Shown here one piece after another: positions 9,837 through 20,931 of a DNA stretch of 64,000 nucleotides. The DNA lies in contig NC_091208.1 of the NCBI RefSeq assembly GCF_040958095.1, positions 8,654,548 through 8,718,547 of the forward strand, read 5' to 3'. Numbering within the stretch: the first letter of the stretch is position 1; the number at the start of each line of letters is the position of its first letter. The notes beneath the pieces are model-generated. The model had not been told where the DNA came from and ran no database searches. It saw only the letters and a program-made list of their open reading frames with translations. This DNA is from Procambarus clarkii. Lineage: Eukaryota > Arthropoda > Malacostraca > Decapoda > Cambaridae. The translations under genes and the position numbers were made by a program.

Positions 9837-12718
9837 AGAGAGGGGGAGTGAAGAATAAGGAGAGGGGGAACAAGTTCCTGAAGATTGCATACACCAACAT
9901 AGATGGAGTGAGATCGAAGATACTGGAGTTAAGTGATGTAATACAGCTGCAGACACCAGACATTGTTGCACTCACGGAGACAAAACTTGAAGATGTAATT
10001 TTAAATGAGGTCATATTCCCGAGGGGCTACTCAATTTGGAGACGGGACAGAAAAATTAGGAAAGGCGGTGGCGTTGCTGTGCTGGTAAAAGAACACCTAA
10101 AGGTGAAGGAAATAACGACTGCCAATCCACAAGAAGTTGACATAATAGCACTAGAGATCTGCTATGAGGATGATAAACTAATGATGATAAATGCATATAG
10201 TCCACCACCAAGCAGCACATGGTCAAAGGAGGAGCTAGATAGTAAACGTGAAGGTCTTATAACAATAATGAGAGAGATTATAGCGAGAGCGGATAACGAT
10301 AGATCACGACTGTTGATAGTCGGTGACTTCAACTTGAAATCCATAGACTGGGAAGCATATGAAGCTAAAACAGAAGATTTTTGGACCTGTAAATTTGTAG
10401 ACCTCATCCTGGAAACATTCTTGTATCAACATGTTAAACAAGCTACGAGGATGAGGGAAGGGGACGTTCCCTCCATGCTAGATTTGATATTTACCAGGAA
10501 GGAGGAAGAGATATTTGACATTCAGTACCTTCCTCCCTTGGGTAAAAGTGACCATGTCTTTTTGGGAATAAAGTATGCAATGCGTTATAAGCTGGAAGAA
10601 AATAAGGAGGTTGAAGCAGTTGGAAAACCAGACTTCAGGAGAGGACATTATGGTGACCTTAGAAATTTTTTTAGTGAGTATAATTGGACAGACTTGATGC
10701 TAGGCAAGGAAGTGAATGAGATGTATGGCAAGTTTTGTGAAATATATGATAAAGGCACAAAAAAATTTATACCAAAACAGAGATGCAGAACTAGGAAACA
10801 GGATTGGTTCAATAGAAATTGCGAGAGGGCTAGAGACCGAAAGACACAAAAATGGAATCAATACAGGAAGAGGCCGAACCCCCAAACATACCAGCGATAC
10901 AAAGATGCGAGAAACAACTACACGGCAGTGAGGAGAGAGGCAGAAAGAAATTTTGAAAAAGGGATTGCGGACAAATGTAAAACAGAACCAGGTCTATTCT
11001 ATAAATTCATAAACAACAAATTGCAGGTAAAGGATAATATTCAGAGGTTGAAAATGGGAAATAGATTCACGGAAGATGAAAAGGAAATGTGTGAAACACT
11101 AAACGAAAAGTTCCAAAGTGTGTTTGTACAAAATGAAATCTTTAGGGAACCAGATACAATAAGAATTCCAGAGAACAACATAGAACACATAGAGGTGTCT
11201 AGAGACGAAGTGGAAAAAATGCTCAAGGAGCTCGGTAAGAACAAAGCAGCTGGCCCAGATGGCGTTTCACCATGGGTTCTGAGAGAATGTGCATCTGAGC
11301 TCAGCATTCCACTTCACCTGATCTTTCAGGCATCCCTGTGTACAGGAATCGTAGCAGACGGGTGGAAACAGGCTAACATAGTTCCAATCTACAAAAGTGG
11401 CAGCAGGGAAGACCCCCTCAATTATAGACCTGTATCATTGACAAGTGTAATAGTGAAAGTATTGGAAAAACTAATCAAAACTAAATGGGTAGAACACCTA
11501 GAGAGAAATGATATAATATCAGACAGACAGTATGGTTTTCGATCTGGAAGATCCTGTGTATCGAATTTACTCAGTTTCTATGATCGAGCCACAGAGATAT
11601 TACAGGAAAGAGATGGTTGGGTTGACTGCATCTATCTGGACCTAAAAAAGGCTTTCGACAGAGTTCCACATAAGAGGTTGTTCTAGAAACTGGAAAATAT
11701 TGGAGGGGTGACAGGTAAGCTTCTATCATGGATGAAAAATTTTCTGACTGATAGAAAAATGAGGGCAGTAATCAGAGGCAATGTATCAGAATGGAGAAAT
11801 GTCACAAGTGGAGTACCACAGGGTTCAGTTCTTGCACCAGTGATGTTTATTGTGTACATAAATGATCTACCAGTTGGTATACAGAATTATATGAACATGT
11901 TTGCTGATGATGCTAAGATAATAGGAAGGATAAGAAATTTAGATGACTGTCATGCCCTTCAAGAAGACCTGGACAAAATAAGTATATGGAGCACCACTTG
12001 GCAAATGGAATTTAATGTTAATAAATGTCATGTTATGGAATGTGGAATAGGAGAACATAGACCCCACACAACCTATATATTATGTGAGAAATCTTTAAAG
12101 AATTCTGATAAAGAAAGAGATCTAGGAGTGGTTCTAGATAGAAAACTATCACCTGAGGACCACATAAAGAATATTGTGCAAGGAGCCTATGCTATGCTTT
12201 CTAACTTCAGAATTGCATTTAAATACATGGATGGCGATATACTAAAGAAATTGTTCATGACTTTTGTTAGGCCAAAGCTAGAATATGCAGCTGTTGTGTG
12301 GTGCCCATATCTTAAGAAGCACATCAACAAACTGGAAAAGGTGCAAAGACATGCTTCTAAGTGGCTCCCAGAACTGAAGGGCAAGAGCTACGAGGAGAGG
12401 TTAGAAGCATTAAATATGCCAAAACTAGAAGACAGAAGAAAAAGAGGTGATATGATCACTACATACAAAATAGTTACAGGAATTGATATAATCGACAGGG
12501 AAGACTTCCTGAGACCTGGAATTTCAAGAACAAGAGGTCATAGATTTAAACTAGCTAAACACAGATGCCGAAGAAATATAAGAAAATTCACCTTCGCAAA
12601 TAGAGTGGTAGACGGTTGGAACAAGTTAAGTGAGAAGGTGGTGGAGGCCAAGACCGTCAGTAGTTTCAAAGCGTTATATGACAAAGAGTGCTGGGAAGAC
12701 GGGACACCACGAGCGTAG
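9803..12718 (+). pseudogene. LINE ORF2: apurinic-type endonuclease + reverse transcriptase, one nonsense codon
   Basis: A 972-codon frame runs from 9803 to 12718, interrupted only by TAG at 11684-11686. The other copy has TGG (Trp) at this place, so copy A is one base from an uninterrupted frame. Endonuclease: IAYTNIDGVRSK, ALTETK, LLIVGDFNLKSIDW and GKSDH, in order. Reverse transcriptase: KAAGPDGVSPWVL, NYRPVSLTSV, YGFRSGRSC, YLDLKKAFDRVPH (first catalytic Asp), GVPQGSVLAPVMF and MFADDAKI (catalytic Asp pair). The C-terminal region holds VRPKLEYAAVVWCP and ends shortly after YDKECWED. No RNase H. The protein would nick the target and copy its own RNA; the family is CR1-like by domain order and 3' tail. 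Confidence 0.9.
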
Positions 12719-12759
12719 CTCTCATCCTGTAACTACACTTAGGTAATTACACTTAGGTA

Positions 12760-12761
<2 letters not shown>

Positions 12762-12841
<80 letters not shown>

Positions 12842-13056
12842 CACACTCACACTCACACTCACACTCACACTCACACACACTCACACACTCACACACTCAC
12901 ACACTCACACACTCACTCACTCACTCACTCACTCACTCACTCACTCACTCACTCACTCACTCACTCACTCACTCTCTCACTCTCTCACTCTCTCACTCAC
13001 TCACTCACTCACTCACTCACTCACTCACTCACTCACTCACTCACTCACTCACTCAC

Positions 13057-13096
<40 letters not shown>

Positions 13097-13143
13097 TCAC
13101 TCACTCACTCACTCTCACTCTCTCTCTCTCTCTCTCTCTCACA
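12762..13143 (+). repeat. Compound microsatellite (AC)n-(ACTC)n-(TC)n
   Basis: The tract starts at the LINE 3' tail as pure AC, then drifts through ACTC-type units to TC runs, nearly 380 bases in all. It probably grew from the LINE tail (…TTACACACAC). Confidence 0.97.
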
Positions 13144-13452
13144 CTCTGTATATACCCATGTACATGTGTGTTCCCCATAGCGAACCACGAAGCTAGTATG
13201 GTGACCCTCTCCCTCACCAAAATTCCTCCTTCCACAGTACTATGCACAACGCTAATTATAACCACAATCCTGGTCACTAATTCCTGTAAATGAATAATTG
13301 ACCACAAGTTTATTTTGAAAAGAAACCTAAGAAGTCGTTTGAAGATTCCTAAATAGATGAAATAATGCTGTGGTGCTGTGGCTAGCACTGTGAACATCGT
13401 GAACAGCATTGAACAGTGATCATCGTGAACATCGTGAACAGAACATGATGTG
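13144..13452. other. Interior piggyBac-like element sequence
   Basis: Non-coding sequence between the microsatellite and LINE copy B. It contains short direct repeats of GAACATCGTGAACAG. CCCTCACCAAAAT also appears at 9155, consistent with the same host element. No gene seen. Confidence 0.5.
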
Positions 13453-14845
13453 TGGAAAAAGGCTAACATAGTTCCAATCTACAAAATTGGAAGCAGGGAA
13501 GACCCCCTTAATTATAGACTGGTATCATTGACAAGTGTAACAGTCAAAATATTGAAAAAAATAATTAAAACTAAATGGGTAGAACACCTGGAGAGAAATG
13601 ATATAATATCAGACAGACAGTTTGGTTTTCGATCTGGAAGATCCTGTGTATCGAATTTACTCAGTTTCTATGATCGAGCAACAGAGATATTACCGGAAAG
13701 AGATGGTTGGGTTGACTGCATCTATCTAGACCTAAAAAAGGGTTTTGACAGAGTTCCACATAAGAGGTTGTTCTGGAAACTGGAAAATATTGGAGGGGTG
13801 ACAGGTAAGCTTCCAACATGGATGAAAAATTTTCTGACTGATAGAAAAATGAGGGCAGTGATCAGAGGCAATGTATCGGACTGGAGAAATGTCACAAGTG
13901 GAGTACCACAGGGTTCAGTTCTTGCACCAGTGATGTTTATTGTCTACATAATGATCTACCAGTTGGTATACTGAATTATATGAACATGTTTGCAGATGAT
14001 GCTAAGATAATAGGAAGGATAAGAAACTTAGATGATTGTCATGCCCTTCAAGATGACCTGGACAAAATAAGTATATGGAGCACCACTTGGCAAATGGAAT
14101 TTAATGTTAATAAATGCCATGTTTTGGAATGTGGAATAGGAGAACATGACCCCACACAACCTATATATTATGTGAGAAATCTTTAAAGAATTCTGATAAA
14201 GAAAGAGATCTAGGGGTGGTTCTAGATAGTAAACTATCACCTGAGGACCACATAAAGAATATTGTGCGAGGAGCCTATGCCACGCTTTCTAACTTCAGAA
14301 TTGCTTTTAAATACATGGATGGCGATATACTAAAGAAATTGTTCTCGACTTTTGTTAGGCCAAAACTAGAATATGCAGCGGTTGTGTGGTGCCCATATCT
14401 TAAGAAGCACATCAACAAACTGGAAAAGGTGCAAAGACATACTACTAAGTGGATCCCAGAACTGAAGGGCAAGAGCTACGAAGAGAGGTTAGAGGCATTA
14501 AATATGCCAAAACTGGAAGACAGAAGAAAAAGAGGTGATATGATCACTACATATAAAATAGTAAAAGGAATTGATAAAATCGATAGGGAAGATTTCCTGA
14601 GACCTGGAACTTTAAGAACAAGAGGTCATAGATAAAGCTAAACACAGATGCCGAAGAAATATAAGAAAATTCACTTTCGCAAACAGAGTGGTAGACAATT
14701 GGAACAAGTTAGGTGAGAAGGTGGTGGAGGCCAAGACTGTCAGTAGTTTCAAAGCGTTATATGACAAAGAGTGTTGGGAAGACGGGACACCACGAGTGTA
14801 GCTCTCATCCTGTAACTACACTTAGGTAATTACACTTAGGTAATT
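13453..14845 (+). pseudogene. CR1-superfamily LINE, copy B (5'-truncated ORF2)
   Basis: It begins at the sequence equivalent to 11363 of copy A and ends with the same repeated ACTTAGGTAATTAC tail. It encodes the reverse transcriptase from NIVPIYKIGSREDPLNYR onward, with GFRSGRSC, YLDLKKGFDRVPH (Ala-to-Gly relative to copy A), GVPQGSVLAPVMF and MFADDAKI. Frameshifts near 13965 (a missing A in the YINDLP region) and 14155-14215, plus a small deletion near 14635, break the frame. Both copies share most bases but carry private changes, so they look like separate insertions of one family, not a tandem duplication. Confidence 0.88.
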
Positions 14846-15227
14846 GAATCACTGATATTTGAACATTGTACCCAGTCATTATCACACTCGGGCTCTTCTA
14901 TAATATTTTCATGGCTAAATAATACAGGTTATATATATATTTTGACATATTAGGTGATGCTGTGGTCACACACTGAACAGCAGTGCTGTGCGCTCATGCT
15001 GCGAGCACCAGCCTTGGTTGCTCACTCACTACCGAGGCTCTCACACCCGGAAATGTGGATCATGATTTTTGTTAAAGATGGCGTCTGTTTACAAGAGCCC
15101 TGAGGAAGCTGATGTGAACCCCAAGTAGCCGCGGGAGTTTTGAATGGAATGTGAAAATTACAATTACCTGGAGGCGCATAATTGCACCCCAGACGTGAGC
15201 CTGCAGGCACGTTGCGCAGTTAAAGGG
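14846..15227. other. Right part of the piggyBac-like element
   Basis: Non-coding sequence between the LINE copy B tail and the right terminal repeat. No open frame with recognisable motifs. Confidence 0.6.
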
Positions 15228-15828
15228 TTAATGAGGAAGGGACATTCTGTACTGTCTCTTCCTCCCATGAAGAAATTTCCTCAGCTGTCTCTTATTGCTG
15301 TTCTTTGTGAAGTTCTTCGGTGGTCAGTTCTTCGCTGTGTTCCTCCACCAGCTCGCAACACACAACACTCAGAACACTATGAATGCTACTTCTTTTTCTA
15401 AATTTCTCAAACCATCCCCTGCTCGCCTTAAACTCTTTTGCATTTGCATCACTCGTTCCAGGGGTTTTCTTTAAAAGGTCTTCATGCAATTTCCTTACTT
15501 TTTCACAAATGATGGCCTCTGAAACTCTATCAACCACTAACTCCTTGCTGTGTATCCAAATTAATAATAATTGCTCAACATCCTCAAGTGTTTGTGGTCT
15601 TTGTTTCGTGATTATTGATATGCCTTTTGCCACTTTAGCACTCATAATGTCCTTTTTCTTAGCAAGTTTGGTGGATATCGTTGACTGAGATTTGTTGTAC
15701 TGCCTAACTAGATCAGCAACCCGCACACTATCTTCATATATACAAATGATCTCTTATTTTTGCTCTATGGTCATCCTTACATGTGTTTTTATATGTTGAA
15801 CCTTACCACTGACTTTCTTGGGACCCAT
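15228..15828 (-). pseudogene. Outer Tigger transposase, N-terminal HTH/CENP-B-like piece
   Basis: Reading from 15828 leftward: MGPKKVSGKVQHIK, an early in-frame stop at about 15754, then VADLVRQYNKSQSTIST (the first helix-turn-helix) and FKASRGWFEKFRKRSSIHSV (end of the CENP-B-type DNA-binding domain). The next residues, LVEEHSEELTTEELHKEQQ and then SSWEEE, belong to the acidic C-terminal region of Tigger transposases. The whole DDE catalytic domain between them is therefore gone. The gene is non-functional, with an internal deletion, at least two nonsense changes and the TTAA insertion. Function would have been DNA transposition; domain placement follows the Tigger/TIGD family. Confidence 0.75.
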
Positions 15829-15975
15829 AGCTTGATATATATAATAATCGATTTTATGTTCAAAAAAAAAAAACACCAAAAAAATAGAATTTCTTATAAG
15901 TGTGATAGTCACCAAGCGGGCGGCTCTGGTAAACTGAGGTAGGTCCCGATCACTCGGTGTAGGTCGGTGCCACTG

Positions 15976-16390
15976 TATATAGACGCAATAAAGCACCTAA
16001 ATTATTGGGATCCTCTCAAAGCTCTCCAAATGTACTCACTAGAAAGGAGACAAGAGATACCAAATAATATACACGTGGAAAATACTGGAGGGCCAAGTCC
16101 CAAATCTACACAGTAAAGGAACAACATACTGGAGTGAGCGATATGGAAGAAAATGCAGAATAGAACCAGTGAAGAACCAGAGCAATATTAGAAATATTGA
16201 TGGAACAACCGTGGACAAAACTAGATAAATTTCTCTAAGGAGTGCCGGACCAATCGGGCTGTGGTGGATCTGTGGGCCTGTGGGCTGCTCCAAGCAACAG
16301 CCTAGTGGACCCAGCTCTCATGAGTCAATCTTGGCCTCGGGCCAGGCTTGGAGAGTAAAGAAACTCCCAGGACCCCATCAAGCAGGTATT
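15976..16390 (+). pseudogene. LINE ORF2 C-terminus and 3' end (right piece)
   Basis: Continues the LINE interrupted at 3917. It encodes DAIKHLNYWDPLKAL, SLERRQERYQIIYTWKILEG and KCRIEPVKNQ. Then comes a non-coding or decayed 3' part with CGGACCAATCGGGCTGTGG and CAAGCAACAGCCTAGTGGAC. The same C-terminal pattern (SLERSLERYIIIYTWKIVEG) occurs in the LINE at 32196-35145. A deletion and stop after KNQ end the frame. Confidence 0.7.
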
Positions 16391-18339
16391 AAGCAGGGCA
16401 GCTTTGGGGGCTGCCCCATTCGAGTCAGAGATGGAGGCATTCGAGCCTGCTCCTCTTGCCAAGGCTTCTGGGTTCAACCAGTAGACCCCCTTCTTTTCTG
16501 CTGCCATTGGTTTGGAAGGGTGGCTCTGCCCTGGGGCCTGTGGAGGAGTTGACCTGGTGGGGGGGGGCCAGTTTGGGCCCCCCCTTTGATCCCGTTTGGG
16601 TTTTGGTGCCCTCTTTGTCTGGTTTGTTGTTGCAGGGGGGGGGGGGAATGTTTTCTTACTCCCCTTCCCAGTATGAGTATGATTGGGGTCGGCTCCTTCC
16701 CGGGTTCGGTTCCGAGTTCCTTTGGTTTCCTCGGCTCCTTTCTGGAGGTTTTCTGACTCTCGAATCTTGCCTAAGGAGGTTCTGGAAGCTATTGCAGCTT
16801 ACCTCCTGCGAGACCTGGATTTTGTCTCTGTTTACGGATTCGTCCTTGTTTGAGTTCGGTTCTTCTTCCCCATATTGGGTGCGTTATGAGGTCCCAGAGT
16901 CTTCCTGGCTTGCAGACTGCCCTTTCTTTTCGCAGAGTGTGGGGCATGGGTTGTGTCGGACCCGCTCGTTTGAATGGCGGGAGGCTGCAACCATTTTGCA
17001 GATTTACCTGGGGGGCGAGTTTGAGTGCCTTAATGCATGCCTGTTCACCCCTGTGCTTCCTCAGGATGTTGGCCTTGTACAGCTGCACGTACAGGTTCCC
17101 ACCCTTTCGGCGTCTTTGGTGGCTGAGGACTTGCACGCTCACAGGCTGTTGTTGTTGTTATAGATTCAGCTACTCGGAACAAGTTCCAAGTAGCACGGGC
17201 TATGGTGAGCCCGTAGTGGACTTACCTGGCACAGGAGCGGTGCTGTGTGTGCGCTTACGGGCATTTGGCCCCAGTTTTATACCTCTTTTTTTTTCCCTTC
17301 TCAAGTTGTTCTCGGACTGAGTTGGGGAGGATGTAAAGGCGTTGAGTGCTGGGCCTTCGTCTGGTGCACTAGCCTTGGGGACTAGGGTGTTGGCCGCATT
17401 CTTGAAGCTGTTTGCGACGATTCATAGGGAGGCGGTATTCTCTGTTCATTGCTTCTCGCCTAACGTGCTGCCAGGCCGTGCTTGCTCTCTCCTTAGAATC
17501 CACTTGGGTCCTGGCTCTTAAGTTTTCGTCACCTTTTTGTCCGTTGCCATTTGTGGAAGCTGTTGTCACTCAGTTTCTGCAAGCAGCCTCGTCGTCGTCC
17601 TATGTCTGACTTGTTGGTTCTCCTGGGGGGGGGGGCTGTTCTCGGGTTTCTCAGAAGGGTTGTGCCAGGGCTCGGGGTTCTTCTAGTCGAGGTGGGCCAT
17701 TGGTGCCACTTTTTAAGCCGATGTTTCCCTCGGCGCCGGCATCATCTGGTCGATGCAATGCTCATTGACTGGCTTCTCATAAGAGGCGTCGACCCTTTCT
17801 GTGGGGAAACGGACTTGTGGGATTTATTTATTTAGCTCTTAGGTTCCGGGTGGCTCGGGCAGTTGTGTGGGAGTCTGAACGTCACTGTACAGTACCCACT
17901 CAATTTAACGGCCACTTTTATACCGATCTGCCGGTAATAATGACTGGTTTGGGAGACCGGCATTTAGAGCCTCGTATAACGGTTTGGTGGTCGAGATTAC
18001 CAAAGGTCGGTATTCGGTTTATTTTGGCATCTTTGGTTCTCACATGGTAAGCAAGCCGCCTACCTCTATCCTCCCTTTCTTACCCTCACTGCACCTCTAC
18101 CCCACTCCTGCTCTCCCTCCACACCCTCACTTCCTGCCTCCCCCCTCCTCTCAAGACCCTTCTGGAAAATGGCTCAGTAGATTGCCAGCCAGCCAGAGAC
18201 AGCCTGGAGAATCTCCATCTAATACAATAAAGCATTCATGAAACAAGTATTTTATAACTTTTTATTATCCTAATAATATTAGGAACATCCAAACCAGATG
18301 AAAAATTCTGGATGAATAAACATCCAGAATTTAATTAAG

Positions 18340-19136
18340 TAACATCTGGTTCACTTGGTCAAGTGTGTTAGGCTTATCAGTGAGCCGGTCCTTTCCCCAC
18401 CACCGACACACCTCCCCCACCTGCCACCCCCCCCCCCATACTTCCCATACACACGCTGTCTCTGCTTCAACATCCATCCCTCCATCCCTCTCTCTCCCTC
18501 CCTCCCTTCTTCCCTCCCTCATTCCCTCCCTCCCTCCCTCCCTCCCTCCCTCCCTCCCTCCCTCATTCCCTCCCTCCCTCCCTCCCTCCCTCCCTCCCTC
18601 CCTCCCTCCCTCCCTCCCTCCTTTCATCCCTCCCTACCTCCCTCCCTCCCTCCCTCCTTCCATCCCTCCCTCCCTCCCTCCCTCCCTCCCTCCCTCCCTC
18701 CCTCCCTCCCTCTTTCCCTCCCTCCCTCCCTCCCTCCCTCCCTCTTTCCCTCCCTCCTTCCCTCCCTCCCTCTTTCCCTCCCTCCTTCCCTCCCTCCCTC
18801 CCTCCCTCCCTCCCTCCCTCCCTCCCTCCCTCCCTCCCTCCCTCCCTCCCTCCCTCCCTCCCTCCCTTCCTCCCTCCCTCCTTCCTTCCCTCCCTCCCTT
18901 CTTCCCTCCCTCCCTCCCTTCCTCCCTCCCTCCTTCCTTCCCTCCCTCCCTTCTTCCCTCCCTCCCTCCCTTCCTCCCTCCCTCCCTCCTTCCCTCCCTC
19001 CCTTCTTCTCTCCCTCCTTCCCTCCCTCCCTTCTTCCATCCATCCATCCATCCATCCATCCATCCATCCATCCATCCATCCATTCATCCAAAATTTTAAG
19101 AAACATCTGGTTCACTGGGTCAAGTGTGTTAGGCTT
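18340..19136 (+). repeat. (CCCT)n/(CATC)n tract flanked by a duplicated segment
   Basis: The CCCT-type run spans about 18480-19030 and changes to CATC at 19033-19090. The segment before it (ACATCTGGTTCACTTGGTCA, then GTGTGTTAGGCTTATC) recurs just after it at 19100-19140, and continues beyond the SINE (AGTGAGCCGGTCCTT at 18381 and 19461). The whole block is thus a direct duplication. Long Pro/Ser or Gly/Arg/Glu frames here are translations of the repeat, not genes. Confidence 0.95.
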
Positions 19137-19137
19137 A

Positions 19138-19140
<3 letters not shown>

Positions 19141-19170
<30 letters not shown>

Positions 19171-19438
19171 AGATATATACAAGAGTTGTTACATTCTTGT
19201 ACAGCCACTAGTACGCGTAGCGTTTCGGGCAAGTCCTTAATCCTATGGTCCCTGGAATACGATCCCCTGCCGCGAAGAATCGTTTTTTCATCCAAGTACA
19301 CATTTTACTGTTGCGTTAAACAGAGGCTACAGTTAAGGAATTGCGCCCAGTAAATCCTCCCCGGCCAGGATACGAACCCATGACATAGCGCTCGCGGAAC
19401 GCCAGGCGAGTGTCTTACCACTACACCACGGAGACTGC
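19141..19438 (-). mobile_element. tRNA-derived SINE with poly(A) tail
   Basis: On the minus strand the head at 19438-19370 is tRNA-like, with an A-box-like GTGGTGTAGTGGTAAGAC and a B box GGGTTCGTATCC. These are followed by a conserved body (TCGTATTCCAGGGACCAT and GCCCGAAACGCTACGCG) and an A-rich tail seen as T(29) at 19141-19169. Boxes A and B form the internal RNA polymerase III promoter of such SINEs. It is inserted in the second copy of the duplicated segment. Confidence 0.85.
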
Positions 19439-20496
19439 AAGTGAGTGAGCCGGTCTCAGTGAGCCGGTCCTTCCCCCACCACCGACACACCTCCCCCACC
19501 TGCCACCCCCCCCCCCCCCCATACTTCCCATACACACCCTGTCTCTGCTTTAAGATCCATCGCTCCATCCCTCCCTCCCTCCCTCCCTCCATCAATCCAT
19601 TTATCCATCAATCTCCATCCTACCATCCATCTCCATCCTCTCCCTCCCTGCCTAACACCCAGCCTCTGCCTGGCTGCCTCCCTCCCAAGTTCTGCTTGCC
19701 TGCCTTCCTCCTTGCCTCTCCTTCCCTGCCTCTGCCTGCCTGCCTCCCTCCTTGCCTCTCCCTCCCTGCCTACCTCCCAAGCTCTGCAGGACTGACGCAA
19801 TGAGTGTATTTGGAGCCGACATGGTGCACGGATGTTCCTTGATTGTGCAGATATGTCCAACATAGTCACAGAATGAACACTCCAGCCTCATGACAAATCA
19901 AAACAATGTGCCATGAATCTGTGACGTCACAGGGTAGAAGGCACTAGAGTGGTGGACCCAGTGGCTGTCTGTAAAAAATATATCTTACCTGAATGTTACT
20001 TGAAAAATTATAGACACTTCGGAAATACCAGAGCTCCGGAAATAACGACCAGGGTACGGCCCTATATAGGCTGTTAAATCGAATAAATACTGGTTTACCC
20101 GCCGGGTTGGGCCTGGTGACTCCTCTGCTGGATTCTCTGCTTTTGGCTCTCCGTGCGGTTCATATCCGGGGAGTGTCCAACGGCCTATCTCCGTTCATTC
20201 CCCTGTCCACAGAATGGACGGTCAACGCCGACTTGGTCAGTTGGCTCTGCCAAACGTCCAAGGCTCCCAGAGGCGGATCTCTTTGCATTGGCATGGTCTC
20301 AGCATCTACCGATATATGTGGCGCTTTTCTCCGACTGTGTATCCATCGTGGTCGATGCCTTTCGGCAGGATTGGTGGCTGGCCCAGCCTTGGTTTTAGGC
20401 ACAGCTTGCTCTGTGTCGAACCCCGCTTCTTCCAGCAGATCGGGCTGGTCCAGTACATGGCTGGTTTGGTCTACTCTTCTGCTCTTTGCTTCTGGT

Positions 20497-20931
20497 CTTT
20501 CTGTGGGGAGCTCCTACGACTCCCTGGAGCTAATCAGGCTAATGTATGTTATATTAGACCGGGACATTACCTATAGAGTTCAGACCCACCAGGGACCAGT
20601 GCCAGAACCTGGCCCCTTCAGAGAAGTTTCAGGGAGCAACGGCCCTGGAAAACTCCATTGTGGTTAGGGGGTTTTCCTTAGGGGGTATCTGCCATCGACC
20701 GGGGTTAGGCACCCAAAAAGGTAGACATAACAAAACAAACCCCCACATGGTAAGAAACTAAAACAAAAAACGAACGGAGAGATAGAAACTCCCTACAATC
20801 CCAAGGAAACAAGCAAACAAACAATCACAATTTACTGCTGCGGCGGTCGTCCGCGCATCCCTCCCCTCCCCGAGAGGAGGAGGGGGGTCCCCGGACCTCA
20901 CCGCACCGGCTGCCTTCAGTTCGTAAGCTAG
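20497..20931 (+). repeat. DIRS copy 3 left inverted terminal repeat
   Basis: It is the reverse complement of 26049-26470. Both arms contain CGACCGGGGTTAGGC (or inverse), GGTAGACATAACAAAAC and a GC-rich segment near CGGTCGTC. The left edge reads CTTTCTGTGGGGAGC, whose complement is found in the internal complementary region at 25930. Confidence 0.88.

Larger units (their letters stand above)
9300..12764 (+). mobile_element. CR1-superfamily LINE, copy A (5'-truncated)
   Basis: It carries the end of ORF1 (to 9836), a complete endonuclease plus reverse transcriptase ORF2 (9803-12718) and a short 3' end in which ACTTAGGTAATTAC is repeated, then runs into (AC)n. A short direct repeat instead of a poly(A) tail is typical of CR1-like LINEs. 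There is no RNase H domain. A second, shorter copy with the same 3' tail lies at 13453-14845. Confidence 0.88.
8171..15227. mobile_element. piggyBac-like TTAA element without a transposase, expanded by LINE insertions
   Basis: The element is bounded by TTAA at 8167-8170 and 15228-15231, with 12-bp terminal inverted repeats CCCTTTAACTGC. TTAA target duplication and a CCC-starting terminus are hallmarks of the piggyBac superfamily. Once the two LINE copies and microsatellites are subtracted, about 1.8 kb of element sequence is left (8171-9212, 13144-13452, 14846-15227), and I find no transposase motifs in it. It looks like a non-autonomous derivative. Its removal with one TTAA restores the outer Tigger reading frame, which confirms the boundaries. 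Confidence 0.8.
3918..15975 (-). mobile_element. Decayed Tigger/pogo-type DNA transposon (outer element of the nest)
   Basis: The ends are CAGTGGGGCCTCGATTTT at 3918 and, inverted, CAGTGGCACCGACC at 15975, each bordered by a TA dinucleotide (3916-3917 and 15976-15977), as expected for Tc1/mariner-superfamily elements. A younger Tigger (3947-7664) sits inside its left terminal region, and a TTAA-flanked element (8171-15227) sits inside its coding region. After subtracting both, about 1.3 kb remains, so the original transposase has an internal deletion that removed the catalytic core. Element sequence is 3918-3946, 7665-8170 and 15228-15975. The subterminal motif around 7665-7740 (GTTCCCAGAGACG, TCGTAAGTCGAA repeated) is typical of Tigger ends. 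Confidence 0.75.
17890..20092 (+). mobile_element. Deleted Tigger derivative with satellite-like interior
   Basis: Left terminus CAGTACCCACTC...AACGGCC at 17890 and right terminus ...TGTTAAATCGAATAAATACTG ending at 20092 match the Tigger family at 3947 and 39122. TA precedes the left end. About 170 bases of left and 110 of right subterminal sequence are kept. The transposase is absent, and the interior consists of pyrimidine-rich repeats and a SINE. It sits inside DIRS copy 2. Confidence 0.75.

Noticed and set aside
18355-19353. Long frames rich in Pro/Ser on one strand and Gly/Arg/Glu on the other
   Set aside because: They are translations of (CCCT)n and (CATC)n in several frames; no conserved domain, no start context, and similar frames on both strands.
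19370-19438. A functional tRNA gene on the minus strand
   Set aside because: It is the head of a SINE with a poly(A) tail; the acceptor stem does not close as a tRNA.
20107-20667. A 186-codon host gene
   Set aside because: It is the post-RNase H region of DIRS copy 2 running into the terminal repeat of DIRS copy 3.
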